NCBI GenBank assembly: GCA_036226585.1
Contig: CP108997.1
Location: 558,001-622,000 of the forward strand
Length of the DNA stretch: 64,000 nucleotides
Direction of reading: 5' to 3'
Source: Streptomyces sp. NBC_00708
GTDB lineage: Bacteria; Actinomycetota; Actinomycetes; Streptomycetales; Streptomycetaceae
The notes under the pieces: generated by a model
Database searches by the model: none
Told to the model about the DNA's origin: nothing
What the model saw: only the letters and a program-made list of their open reading frames with translations
Part shown: in pieces, positions 23,232 to 31,623 of the stretch
Position numbering within the stretch: the stretch's first letter is position 1
Layout: every line of letters begins with the position of its first letter
Translations under genes and position numbers: made by a program

Positions 23232-24629
23232 TCACGCCGCAGCCTTCCCCGCGTCCGAGGCGGTGATGCCCTTGGTCGAGGCGATCACGTTCTTCAGCTT
23301 CTTGGAGAGGGCCTCATAGAACATGCTCAGGGGAAACTCGTCCGGAAGCACGTCGTCGACGAGTTTCCGCGGCGGCTGGGAGAGATCCAGCGCGTCCGGA
23401 CCCTTGGCCCAGCGGGAGCCGGGGTGCGGGGCGAGGTAGGTGGAGACGAGGTCGTACGCGGCGAACCAGTGGACGAGCTTGGGGCGGTCGATGCCGTCGC
23501 GGTAGAGCTTCTCGATCTCGGCGCAGAGCTGGTTGGTGACCTGGGGGGCCCGCTCCCAGTCGATCCGCAGCTTGTTGTCCGTCCAGCGCACCACGTCGTG
23601 CTTGTGGAGGTAGGCGAAGAGGAGCTGGCCGCCGAGGCCGTCGTAGTTGCGGACGCGCTCGCCGGTGACCGGGAAGCGGAACATCCGGTCGAAGAGCACG
23701 GCGTACTGGACGTCGCGGCCGTGGGCGTTGCCCTCGGCCTCCAGCTTCACGGCCTCCTTGAAGGCGGTGAGGTCGCAGCGCAGCTCCTCCAGGCCGTACA
23801 TCCAGAACGGCTGGCGCTGCTTGATCATGAAGGGGTCGAACGGCAGGTCGCCGTGGCTGTGGGTGCGGTCGTGGACCATGTCCCAGAGCACGAAGGCCTG
23901 CTCGCAGCGCTGCTGGTCGTCGATCATCGCGCGGATGTCGTCGGGCAGCTCGACGCCGAGGAGGTCGACGGAGGCCTCGGTGACGCGGCGGAAGCGGGCG
24001 GCCTCGCGGTCGCAGAAGATGCCGCCCCAGCTGAAGCGCTCGGGGGCCTCGCGGACGGCGATGGTCTCCGGGAAGAGCACCGCGGAGTTGGTGTCGTAGC
24101 CGGAGGTGAAGTCCTCGAAGGTGATGCCGCAGAACAACGGATTGTCGTAGCGGGTGGACTCCAGTTCGGCGAGCCACTCGGGCCAGACCATGCGCAGCAC
24201 GACCGCTTCGAGGTTGCGGTCGGGGTTGCCGTTCTGGGTGTACATGGCGAAGACGACGAGGTGCTGGAGGCCGTCGGCGCGCCCCTTGGCCGGCTGGAAG
24301 GCCAGCAGGGAGTCCAGGAAGTCGGGGACGTCGAAGCCGCTACCCACCCAGCCGCGCAGATCCTTGACGAGGGCGCGGTGGTACGCGTCGTCGTGCGGGA
24401 GCAGCGGGGAGAGCTGCTCGACGGCACCGATCACCCGTTCCACGGCGGCCTCGGCGAGCGCCGGGGAGGGCGCGCCCTCCGCGTCGAAGTCGATGGAACC
24501 GTCCTTCGACTGCCAGGGGCGGATCTCCTCCACGGCATTCTTGAGCTCGGGCCAGGCCGGGTGCTCGACCACCCGCGCGGCGGCAGCTATGTCGCCGGAT
24601 GCGGCGTCGTGCACAAGAATTTCCGTCAT
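23232..24629 (-). CDS. DUF6421-family protein
   Basis: A 465-residue soluble protein that I recognise as a family common in streptomycetes but without known function. It has no signal or membrane helix. Conserved-looking patches include LRMVWPEWLAELESTRYDNP, FVLWDMVHDRTHSHGDLPFDPFMI (histidine- and aspartate-rich, could bind metal, about 260-285) and VLFDRMFRFPVTG. The ATG at 24629 follows GGAGGAA by 6 bases. First gene of an operon with an SDR (gap 26 bases) and a threonine-aldolase-like gene. A shared metabolic function with those two enzymes is inference from the tight spacing. Confidence 0.85.
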   Translation of the reverse strand: MTEILVHDAASGDIAAAARVVEHPAWPELKNAVEEIRPWQSKDGSIDFDAEGAPSPALAEAAVERVIGAVEQLSPLLPHDDAYHRALVKDLRGWVGSGFDVPDFLDSLLAFQPAKGRADGLQHLVVFAMYTQNGNPDRNLEAVVLRMVWPEWLAELESTRYDNPLFCGITFEDFTSGYDTNSAVLFPETIAVREAPERFSWGGIFCDREAARFRRVTEASVDLLGVELPDDIRAMIDDQQRCEQAFVLWDMVHDRTHSHGDLPFDPFMIKQRQPFWMYGLEELRCDLTAFKEAVKLEAEGNAHGRDVQYAVLFDRMFRFPVTGERVRNYDGLGGQLLFAYLHKHDVVRWTDNKLRIDWERAPQVTNQLCAEIEKLYRDGIDRPKLVHWFAAYDLVSTYLAPHPGSRWAKGPDALDLSQPPRKLVDDVLPDEFPLSMFYEALSKKLKNVIASTKGITASDAGKAAA

Positions 24630-24922
24630 CACACTTCCTCCACGGGAGAACCTCGCGTCTGACAACCGTATCCGTGCAGGAGTCATCGGGACAAGTGGGG
24701 ATGTGGAAATTATCCTGCTGAACCCCCATGGTCACCGTTGTTTTTCCTGTCGTACGCCGTTGCGGCAGCTTCTTCGATGGGTGCGCGCCGCGCTCGGCAG
24801 GCGCACCGGCCCCTCCCCCGCCCAGCGCGGGCGGACCACTAGGCTGCCGAGCGCGGTCATACCGCCGCGCCGTGCGGGCAGGAGCAGCGCACGGGAACGG
24901 AGTCGACGGAAGCGAGCGTGCC

Positions 24923-25606
24923 TTGTCTCTTCTCACGATCGGTCATCGCGGAGCGGCGGGCTTCGAGCCGGAGAACACCCTGCGCTCGTTCGTCCGCGCC
25001 GAGCGGGAGGGCGTGGACCTCATCGAGCTGGACCTGCATCTGAGCAAGGACGGCGCGCTGGCCGTCATGCACGACGCGGAGGTGGACCGCACGACCGACG
25101 GCGAGGGCCCGATCGCGGAGAAGACCCTCGCCGAGCTGCGTGCGCTCGACGCGGGCCTGGGCGAGCCGGTGCCCGTCTTCGAGGAGGTCCTGGACGCCGT
25201 GAAGTCCCCGCTCCAGGCGGAGATCAAGGACGTGGCCGCCGCCCGCACCCTGGCCCGGGTGATGCACGACCGCGATCTCGTCGAGCGCGTCGAGGTGATC
25301 TCGTTCCACGACGAGGCCATCGCCGAGATCGCCCAGCTCGTCCCGGGCGTGCGGACGGCGCTCGTCGCGAGCCGGTGGGGCGGGGACCTGCTGGACCGGG
25401 CGAAGGCGGTGGGCGCCACCCGGCTGGTGCTGAACATCCGGCGCATCACGCTGGAGCTCGTCGAGAAGGCGCACGCCGAGGGGATGACCGTGTTCGGCTG
25501 GACGGTCAACACCCAGGACCAGCTGCGGCTGGCCCAGGGCCTCGGGCTCGACGGCGTGACCACCGACCACCCCGACATCCAGCGCGGCGGCGGCGCCGGC
25601 GCCTGA
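24923..25606 (+). CDS. Glycerophosphodiester phosphodiesterase (GDPD family)
   Basis: A 227-residue cytosolic GDPD that cuts glycerophosphodiesters to glycerol-3-phosphate and an alcohol. The catalytic start LTIGHRGAAGFEPENTL (metal Glu and catalytic His), then IELDLHLSKDG and AVMHDAEVDRTTDG are the standard motifs, and the C-terminal VFGWTVNTQDQL and GVTTDHPDI close the barrel. No ATG or GTG fits near the motif, so the TTG at 24923 is chosen, with GGAAG 9-10 bases upstream; a GTG at 24872 is the next option. Divergent from the DUF6421 operon with about 290 bases between, where I see only a GATAAT-like -10 for the other strand. Confidence 0.88.
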   Translation: MSLLTIGHRGAAGFEPENTLRSFVRAEREGVDLIELDLHLSKDGALAVMHDAEVDRTTDGEGPIAEKTLAELRALDAGLGEPVPVFEEVLDAVKSPLQAEIKDVAAARTLARVMHDRDLVERVEVISFHDEAIAEIAQLVPGVRTALVASRWGGDLLDRAKAVGATRLVLNIRRITLELVEKAHAEGMTVFGWTVNTQDQLRLAQGLGLDGVTTDHPDIQRGGGAGA

Positions 25607-25609
25607 CGG

Positions 25610-26164
25610 TCAGCCTTCGAGGTCCTTGATCAGCAGCTCGAAGGCGAGGTCGTCGCGCTGCGGGATGCCGAAGCGCTCGTCGCCGTACGGGAACGGCGAC
25701 ATCCGGCCCGTGCGGCGGTAGCCCCTGCGCTCGTACCAGGCGATCAGATCCTCCCGGACGGAGATCACGGTCATGTGCATCTCCCGCACGCCCCAGCTCT
25801 CCCGGACGGTGCGCTCGGCCTCGGCGATGATCACCTTGCCGAGCCCGGCGCCCTGGAGCGCGGGACGGACCGCGAACATGCCGAAGTAGGCGGCCTCCCC
25901 CCGGTGCTCCAGCTGGCAGCAGGCGACGGGGGCGCCGTCGCGCTCCACCACGAGCAGCCTGCTGCCGGGGCTCTCCACCACCTCGCGCACTCCCTGCGGA
26001 TCGGTGCGCTGCCCCTGGAGGATGTCCGCCTCGGTGGTCCATCCGGCGCGGCTGCTGTCGCCGCGGTACGCCGACTCGATCAGCTCCACGAGCGCGGGCA
26101 CGTCCGCCTCGGTGGCGTCGCGGAACGTCAGCTCTCCGGTGTCCCGGGGCGGGGCGGTGTCCAT
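25610..26164 (-). CDS. GNAT-family N-acetyltransferase
   Basis: A 184-residue acetyltransferase. The acetyl-CoA pyrophosphate loop is visible in MFAVRPALQGAGLGKVIIAEAE (motif A, Q-x-x-G-x-G, about 108-129), followed by the motif B region ending LIAWYERRGYRRTGR. The ATG at 26164 has GGAGAAG 8-10 bases upstream. The acceptor substrate cannot be read from the sequence. It converges on the GDPD gene with only 3 bases between stop codons. Confidence 0.88.
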   Translation of the reverse strand: MDTAPPRDTGELTFRDATEADVPALVELIESAYRGDSSRAGWTTEADILQGQRTDPQGVREVVESPGSRLLVVERDGAPVACCQLEHRGEAAYFGMFAVRPALQGAGLGKVIIAEAERTVRESWGVREMHMTVISVREDLIAWYERRGYRRTGRMSPFPYGDERFGIPQRDDLAFELLIKDLEG

Positions 26165-26407
26165 GGCGGGGCTTCTCCGGCTTCTCTGCGTGGTCTCTGC
26201 GCGGGCGGTGCCGCAGCAGCGTAACTCCGGCGGCCTCGCCCCCGCTGCGGGCGGTCTCCCGGGGCGTGCGGGGGCGCCCGCACCAGGCGCATCGCGAAAA
26301 CACCCCTGCCGCGCGCTCCCCCTGTACCCCAGTGCGCCGCGTACGGGCGTGCGGCCCCGGGCATCGACTACTCGACGGCGATGTCGTTCGCCGGGGGGAG
26401 GGCCGCT

Positions 26408-26992
26408 GTGCACGGACCGGCGATGTCCGGATGGCTGCTGATGGCGTTGTGCGCGGTGACGGGCTCGTACTGCCTGTTGCGCACCCGTACGGGAAGCGAG
26501 GAGGAGCGCAGGACCGCGCGGGCGGAGGCACTGATGGGGTTCGGGATGGCCGCGATGGCCGTGCCGGCCGCCGCCGTGGCCCCGCCGGCCTGGGGCTGGG
26601 GGGTGTACGCGGCGCTGTTCGCGGTGGCGGCGCTGCGGGCGCTGTGGTTCTCCCGGCGCAGCCGTCACCATCTGCACCATCTGGTCGGCTCCTCGGCGAT
26701 GGTCTACATGGCCGTCGTGATGGCGCGGGCCGGCACAGAGGGGCACGGCGCGCACACGATGGGGGGCCACAGCATGGCCGCCGCGGGCGGCATACCCCTG
26801 CTGACCGGGCTGCTCCTCGTCTACTACGCGGTGTACGTGCTGCGCTCGGGCGCCCGGCTGGTGCCGGTGGCCGCGGCGGCCACCGGAGGCGGTCCTCCGG
26901 CGCCCCCGGGGTGGGCGGCGCGTCCCGAGCTGGCGCTGGCCTGCCGGCTGACCATGGGGATAGCGATGTTCGCGATGCTGCTCACCCTGTGA
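26408..26992 (+). CDS. DUF5134-family integral membrane protein
   Basis: A 194-residue protein with about five membrane helices. A histidine-rich soluble loop (RHHLHHLVG, then a GHGAHTMGGHSM segment, about residues 85-130) suggests metal binding, as in other DUF5134 proteins; function unknown. The GTG at 26408 is chosen because it follows GGGGGGAGGG by 4-5 bases; the in-frame ATG at 26381 has no ribosome site. It precedes an M56 metallopeptidase gene by 86 bases in the same direction, a pairing that may be functional since both are membrane proteins with metal-binding features. Confidence 0.85.
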   Translation: MHGPAMSGWLLMALCAVTGSYCLLRTRTGSEEERRTARAEALMGFGMAAMAVPAAAVAPPAWGWGVYAALFAVAALRALWFSRRSRHHLHHLVGSSAMVYMAVVMARAGTEGHGAHTMGGHSMAAAGGIPLLTGLLLVYYAVYVLRSGARLVPVAAAATGGGPPAPPGWAARPELALACRLTMGIAMFAMLLTL

Positions 26993-27078
26993 GACAGGAA
27001 AGGCCGCCCTTCGTGGTGTACGTCACTTGGTGCGCGGACCCGTATCCGTGTGTGGCGCGGCCCTCATAGGCTGGCGCC

Positions 27079-28014
27079 ATGTGGGTCTCCCTAGCGCTGC
27101 TGCTGCTCGGTGCACTGGCCGCCGTCGTGGCCCCGCGCCTGATGGCGCGGGCCGAGTGGCCGGAGCGAGAGCCCGTGGTGGCCCTGTGGGTGTGGCAGTG
27201 CGTGGTGGTCGCCGTGCTGCTCTGCTTCGGCCTCTCCATGACGTTCAGCGCCGCCGTGGCGTGGCAGGCGGTACGCGGCCATGTCTTCGCGCCCGCGCCG
27301 CACGCCGTCGTCGAGGCGTACGCGCTCGCGGGCCACGGGCCGTGGTCGGCGGTGATGGCGGTCCTGCTGGCCCTCGGCGGGGTGTGGACGGCCGCCATGC
27401 TGGCCCGGGTGATCCACCGCGCGCAGCTGCGGCGCAGGCAGCGGCGGGCCGAACTCCTGGTGCGCGCCCCCCTGATGCCCGGCGAGGAGCCCGGGAGCGG
27501 GCGGCTGGTGGTGCTGGAGGGTGAGCGCCCCGACGCCTGGTGGCTGCCCGGGGCCGCGCCCCGACTCGTCATCACCACGGCCGCACTGGGCCGGCTGAAG
27601 GGACGCCAGCTCGACGCGGTCCTGGCCCATGAGCAGGGCCATGCGCAGGCGCGGCACGACTGGCTGCTCAACTGCTCGGAGGCGCTGGCTTCCGGGTTCC
27701 CGCAGGTGCCGGTCTTCGCGGCCTTCCGCAACGAGATGCACCGGCTGGTCGAGCTGGCCGCCGACGACGTGGCCTCACGGCGCTTCGGCCGGCTGACGAT
27801 CGCGCTCGCCCTGGTCGAACTCAACGAGGACCGGGGCGTGTTCGGCCCCTGCCCGACCGCGGACGCGGAGCTGCCGCAGCGGGTGAACCGGCTGCTGGCC
27901 CCGGCGGGCAGGCTCACCGCCGGGCGTCGGCTGCGGCTGACCGCCGCGGCGGCCCTGGTGCCCGTGGTACCGCTGCTGGTGGCTTTCATCCCGGGGCTCA
28001 GCGCCCTGAAGTAG
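27079..28014 (+). CDS. M56-family membrane metallopeptidase (BlaR1/HtpX-like)
   Basis: A 311-residue membrane protein with helices at about 4-20, 36-60, 88-108 and 285-305. The zinc-protease motif HEQGH (H184, E185, H188) is intact and a third ligand is E225 in RLVELAADD. M56 peptidases act as membrane sensors, classically cutting a BlaI/MecI repressor; here no BlaI-type gene is adjacent and there is no C-terminal penicillin-binding domain, so this is a short orphan form. The ATG at 27079 lacks a Shine-Dalgarno sequence and is 6 bases after TAGGCT, suggesting a leaderless transcript. Confidence 0.9.
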   Translation: MWVSLALLLLGALAAVVAPRLMARAEWPEREPVVALWVWQCVVVAVLLCFGLSMTFSAAVAWQAVRGHVFAPAPHAVVEAYALAGHGPWSAVMAVLLALGGVWTAAMLARVIHRAQLRRRQRRAELLVRAPLMPGEEPGSGRLVVLEGERPDAWWLPGAAPRLVITTAALGRLKGRQLDAVLAHEQGHAQARHDWLLNCSEALASGFPQVPVFAAFRNEMHRLVELAADDVASRRFGRLTIALALVELNEDRGVFGPCPTADAELPQRVNRLLAPAGRLTAGRRLRLTAAAALVPVVPLLVAFIPGLSALK

Positions 28015-28100
28015 CGCGCCCGCGCGTCCGTGAACCAGCGCTTCCGCTTTCCGGCGCGCTGCGATGGCCGCAGGGGGCGCTCGTCGGCGAGGATCGTGCC

Positions 28101-28814
28101 ATGCACATCCCGTCGCTCTCCCCCGTCGGCCATGTCCGCACCGCCTCGCCCCTCGCTCGGGCGGGGGCCGTCTGCGCGGTGCTCGGCGGGGCGGTGACGG
28201 CCCTGGTCGTGGCCCGGTGGCGACCGCTGACGGACCTGGACCAGCGGGTCGCGGACGCACTGCACCGGCGGGCGGTGAGCGAGCCCGGCTTCGTCCATGT
28301 CAACCGGCTGCTGACGGACTGGCTCTGGGACCCGTGGACGTTCCGCGCCCTGATCGGCGTCGCGGTGGTGACCCTGTGGTGGCGTGGCGCACGGCCCCTC
28401 GCGGTGTGGGTCGCGGCAACGACCCTGCTCTCCGCACTGATCCAGCAGGGGATCAAGGCCGCCGTCGGCCGGGACCGGCCCCGGTGGGCCGACCCGGTGG
28501 ACACCGCCTCGTACGCGGCCTACCCCTCGGGGCACGCGATGACCGCGACGGTGAGCTGCGGACTGCTGCTGTGGCTGCTGAACCGGTCCGGCACCCGGCC
28601 CCGGGTGTGGCGGGCAGCCGTCGGCGCGGCGGCCGTCTCGGTGCTGGGTGTCGGACTCACCCGGCTGTATCTGGGCGTGCACTGGCCGTCCGACGTGCTG
28701 GGCGGGTGGCTCCTGGGGGCGACGCTGGCGGCCTTCGCGGTCTGCGGCTTCGACCGGTTCCCGGGGCACGGCCCGGGGCCCGACCGGGCGCAGCGCCCCG
28801 GCCGGGGCCTCTGA
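28101..28814 (+). CDS. PAP2-family membrane phosphatase
   Basis: A 237-residue integral membrane phosphatase. The three catalytic motifs are complete: K119-x6-R126-P127 (KAAVGRDRP), PSGH at 142-145, and R188-x5-H194-x3-D198 (TRLYLGVHWPSD, with T for S in the usual SR). About six helices surround them. Typical substrates are undecaprenyl pyrophosphate or phosphatidic acid. The ATG at 28101 follows GAGGA. It lies 86 bases after the M56 gene and 46 bases before the HAD gene, all on the plus strand, so co-transcription is likely for the latter. Confidence 0.92.
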   Translation: MHIPSLSPVGHVRTASPLARAGAVCAVLGGAVTALVVARWRPLTDLDQRVADALHRRAVSEPGFVHVNRLLTDWLWDPWTFRALIGVAVVTLWWRGARPLAVWVAATTLLSALIQQGIKAAVGRDRPRWADPVDTASYAAYPSGHAMTATVSCGLLLWLLNRSGTRPRVWRAAVGAAAVSVLGVGLTRLYLGVHWPSDVLGGWLLGATLAAFAVCGFDRFPGHGPGPDRAQRPGRGL

Positions 28815-28860
28815 ACAGGCACCCTTGCCCCCTGTGGGCCGGTCGGCAAGGATCGATGCC

Positions 28861-29562
28861 ATGCCGATCAAGGGTGCCCTCTTCGACTTCTCCGGGACAT
28901 TGTTCCGGATCGAATCCGTCCGTTCCTGGCTCGCCGCGACCCTCGCCGAGCGGGGCGTGAGCGTGGACGAGCCCAACTTCGAGCGCTACGCGGCGGAGCT
29001 GGAGGCGTACGGCGCGCTGCCGGGCGGGCCCAACCCGCAGCAGATGCCCGACGGGCTGGCGGACGGGTGGGCGCACCGCGACGAGAGCGCGGAGCTGCAC
29101 CGCGCGGTGTACACCGGTCTGGCTCGCCAGGTGGCGCTGCCCGATCCGGGACTGTACGACGCGCTGTACGACCGCCATCTGACCCCGGACGCCTGGCGCC
29201 CCTACCCGGACGCGGCGGAGGTGCTGGCCGGGCTGAGCGAGGCCGGCGTCCCGGTCGGGATCGTCAGCAACATCGGCTGGGACCTGCGGCCCGTCTTCCG
29301 GGCGCACGGTCTGGACCGCTATGTGGACGCGTACGTGCTGTCCTTCGAGCACGGCGTCCAGAAGCCGGACGCACGTCTCTTCCACACCGCGTGCACACTT
29401 CTGGGACAGGACCCGACGGATGTGGTGATGGTCGGCGACGACCGGCACGCCGACGGCGGGGCCGCGGCGCTGGGCTGCGAGGTGCGTTTCGTACGCCATC
29501 TGCCCGTGTCGGAGCGGCCCGACGCCCTACGGGAGCTCGGACTGACCGGGAAGGTTGCCTGA
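28861..29562 (+). CDS. HAD-family hydrolase with a Ser at the D+2 position
   Basis: A 233-residue HAD hydrolase. Motif I is LFDFSGTLF: the nucleophile D9 is present, but residue 11, the general acid/base Asp in most HAD phosphatases, is Ser. Motif II is IVSNIGWD, motif III the lysine in HGVQKPDARLF, and motif IV MVGDDRHADGG. A helical cap is inserted between motifs I and II. The changed D+2 residue suggests slow phosphatase turnover or a different reaction. The ATG at 28861 follows AAGGA by 8 bases; longer frames run back into the PAP2 gene. Confidence 0.9.
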   Translation: MPIKGALFDFSGTLFRIESVRSWLAATLAERGVSVDEPNFERYAAELEAYGALPGGPNPQQMPDGLADGWAHRDESAELHRAVYTGLARQVALPDPGLYDALYDRHLTPDAWRPYPDAAEVLAGLSEAGVPVGIVSNIGWDLRPVFRAHGLDRYVDAYVLSFEHGVQKPDARLFHTACTLLGQDPTDVVMVGDDRHADGGAAALGCEVRFVRHLPVSERPDALRELGLTGKVA

Positions 29563-29632
29563 GACACATGTGAGAGATGTCCCTGACGCGCAATGGGTCG
29601 GATTGTCACATCGTGGCCTTAGCCTGGTAGGC

Positions 29633-29812
29633 ATGTCCCCGACTCAGTGCCCGTCCGGTTCCGTACGCCCCGCAGCAGTGGTGAATGAAGACATTCGCGA
29701 CCTGTGGCGGCGTTCGGGCGGCCACCTGTCCCCGGAGGACGAGGAGCAGTACCAGCAGCTGCTGGTCGAGTGGGCCGCGGCCACCCGGGACAGCGACAGG
29801 CCCGCCGCCTGA
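29633..29812 (+). CDS. Small conserved hypothetical protein
   Basis: A 59-residue protein with a core VNEDIRDLWRRSGGHLSPED followed by EEQYQQLLVEWAAA, a helical pattern I associate with short conserved streptomycete proteins of unknown role. The ATG at 29633 follows TAGCCT by 7 bases without a Shine-Dalgarno sequence, as in leaderless genes; a GTG at 29681 (VNEDI...) and an ATG at 29555 are alternatives. A hairpin starts 6 bases past the stop. No signal peptide or membrane helix. Confidence 0.65.
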   Translation: MSPTQCPSGSVRPAAVVNEDIRDLWRRSGGHLSPEDEEQYQQLLVEWAAATRDSDRPAA

Positions 29813-29817
29813 GCCGT

Positions 29818-29854
29818 CCCGGCTCCGGCGATCCCCTGCGTCGCCGGAACCGGG
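29818..29854. terminator. Hairpin terminator
   Basis: Arms 29818-29831 and 29841-29854 (CCCGGCTCCGGCGA pairing with TCGCCGGAACCGGG, one mismatch) around a 9-base loop lie just downstream of the small gene ending at 29812, between it and the converging ArsR gene. Confidence 0.7.
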
Positions 29855-29946
29855 CACGGGCGGGGGTACAGCATGTCCCGTCGCGGCTGATCGGTCAATG
29901 AATTACCGCCGCTCACGAGGCCGTGGTACGGGGATCCGGGCCGGCG

Positions 29947-30315
29947 TCAGCCCTGCCCGAGGCGGTCCTCCTGGCGGGCCGCCGCCTCCAGGACACGGTC
30001 GAGCAGCCCGGGGAACAACGCTTCCAGATCCGCCCGGCGCAGCCCGTTCATCTTGGCGGTGCCCCGGTAGGTCTGCTGGACGATGCCGCTCTCCCGCAGC
30101 ACCCGGAAGTGGTGCGTGCTGGTGGACTTGGTGACCGGAAGGTCGAAGCGGGAACAGGTGAGTTCGCCCTCGGCGGCGGCCAGTTCGCGTACGACGCACA
30201 GCCGCACCGGATCGGAGAGGGCATGCAGGACCGCCTCGATCCTGATGTCCTCGCGGGCGGGATGGGCCAGAGTGCGCACGCCCGCTGCCGGGTCGGTGGT
30301 GCTGGCGGGGGTCAC
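29947..30315 (-). CDS. ArsR/winged-helix transcriptional regulator
   Basis: A 122-residue winged-helix repressor. The start of the domain, IEAVLHALSDPVRLCVVREL (about 26-45), and the recognition region STSTHHFRVLRESGIV followed by the wing QQTYRGTAKMNGLR, are typical of ArsR/YczG-like regulators. No cluster of metal-binding cysteines is seen apart from two isolated ones, so it may sense something other than metals. The GTG at 30315 follows GGAG by 6 bases. A perfect ACTACGA-N6-TCGTAGT palindrome 39-58 bases upstream suggests autoregulation. No divergent or downstream target gene is obvious. Confidence 0.88.
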   Translation of the reverse strand: MTPASTTDPAAGVRTLAHPAREDIRIEAVLHALSDPVRLCVVRELAAAEGELTCSRFDLPVTKSTSTHHFRVLRESGIVQQTYRGTAKMNGLRRADLEALFPGLLDRVLEAAARQEDRLGQG

Positions 30316-30353
30316 GTCGCTCTCCGCATCGTCGCTCCGTATGAGGCTTCCAT

Positions 30354-30373
30354 ACTACGAGACTCGTCGTAGT
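30354..30373. promoter_or_regulatory. ArsR-type operator
   Basis: Perfect inverted repeat ACTACGA (30354-30360), 6-base spacer, TCGTAGT (30367-30373), upstream of the ArsR gene. The 7+7 arms with a 6-base spacer fit a dimeric winged-helix repressor. It is probably autoregulatory. Confidence 0.65.
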
Positions 30374-30450
30374 TCATCCCCTCCCTGGCCTCGCCGGAGC
30401 CTGGCCGCACCGCCACGCGGGCGCTGCGGCGAGGCTGCGGCGGGCCGGCG

Positions 30451-31527
30451 CTACGAGGGACTCGTCAGGTGCGGGAAGCGGAATTCGGTGCGGCTGCGGA
30501 AGTCCTCCCCGGGGCGCAGGACCGTGCCCGGCTGGTCGGGGCGGTTGGGCGAGTCGGGCAGGTGCTGGGTCTCCAGGCAGACCGCGCCGTGCCGTTCGTG
30601 GTGGCCGCCGTCGGGGTCGGCCAGGGTGCCGTCCAGCTGGTTGGCGGTATAGACCTGGATGCCGGGTTCGGTGGTCCACACCTCCATGACCCGCCCGGCG
30701 TCCGGGGAGGCGAGGCGGGCGGCGCGGCGCAGTCCCCCGGGTGCGTCAGGCGCGTCGAGGACCCAGCAGTGGTCGAACCCGCCCGCCCGGAGCAGCTGTT
30801 GGTTCGTCAGGAAGACGCGTTCCGACAGGATCTGAGGCTGTGTCAGGTCGAACGGTGTGGCGGCGACGGGAGCGGCGGGGCCCTCGGGGATGCCCTCCTC
30901 GTCGACCGGCAGGTAGTGCGCGGCGTCCACCTGGAGGGTGTGGCCGAGGATGTCGCCCCGGGCGGTCAGGTCGAAGTAGGCGTGGTTGGTGAGGTTGACG
31001 ACGGTGGGGCTGTCGGTGGCCGCCTCGTAGTCGAGCGCGAGGGTGCCCGCCCGGTCGAGGGTGTAGGTCACGGTCACGTCCAGCGCGCCGGGGAAGCCCA
31101 TGTCGCCGTCGGGGCTGCGCAGCGTGAGCCGCAGGACGGCCGCCTCGTCGGTGGCGGAGCCGGCCGCCTCCCAGACGCGGGTGTGGAAGCCGTCGGGGCC
31201 GCCGTGCAGCGCGTGGCCCCGGTCGGTGGCGGGGACCTCGTACTCCGTGCCGTCGAGCGTGAACCTGCCGTGCGCGATGCGGTTGGCGTAGCGGCCGACG
31301 AGGGCGCCGAAGAACGGGTTCTTGCCCGTGTAGTCGTCGAGGGCGGGCAGCGAGCGGACGACCGACGCCGGGGTGCCGGCGGTGTCGGGCACGGTGAGCC
31401 GGTGCAGGATGCCGCCGTAGGTGAGGATCTCGGCCCGGACTCCGGTGCCGGAGTCGAGCGTCCAGAGGTCGACGTCCGTGGTGCCGTGGGCGCCGAACGG
31501 TTTGCTGTGCACGGTGGGGCGAGGCAT
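30451..31527 (-). CDS. Aldose 1-epimerase (galactose mutarotase)
   Basis: A 358-residue mutarotase that interconverts alpha and beta anomers of galactose and other aldoses (including L-arabinose). Characteristic stretches are GRYANRIAHGRFTLDG, the catalytic-His region TNHAYFDL, and the catalytic-Glu region CLETQHLPDSPN near the C-terminus. There is no signal peptide, so it acts in the cytosol on imported sugar. The ATG at 31527 follows AAGGACC by 4-5 bases. It lies 96 bases downstream of a LacI gene on the same strand and next to a YtfQ-type importer, which supports a role in arabinose or galactose use. Confidence 0.93.
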   Translation of the reverse strand: MPRPTVHSKPFGAHGTTDVDLWTLDSGTGVRAEILTYGGILHRLTVPDTAGTPASVVRSLPALDDYTGKNPFFGALVGRYANRIAHGRFTLDGTEYEVPATDRGHALHGGPDGFHTRVWEAAGSATDEAAVLRLTLRSPDGDMGFPGALDVTVTYTLDRAGTLALDYEAATDSPTVVNLTNHAYFDLTARGDILGHTLQVDAAHYLPVDEEGIPEGPAAPVAATPFDLTQPQILSERVFLTNQQLLRAGGFDHCWVLDAPDAPGGLRRAARLASPDAGRVMEVWTTEPGIQVYTANQLDGTLADPDGGHHERHGAVCLETQHLPDSPNRPDQPGTVLRPGEDFRSRTEFRFPHLTSPS

Positions 31528-31623
31528 CAATGGTCCTTGGGGCGGTCGGACGGCCTGAGCGGCCGGACGGGCTGGCCGTGGACGCCGGACTCCCCGGGGG
31601 TGGTGGGGAGCCCGGCCCGTGGC

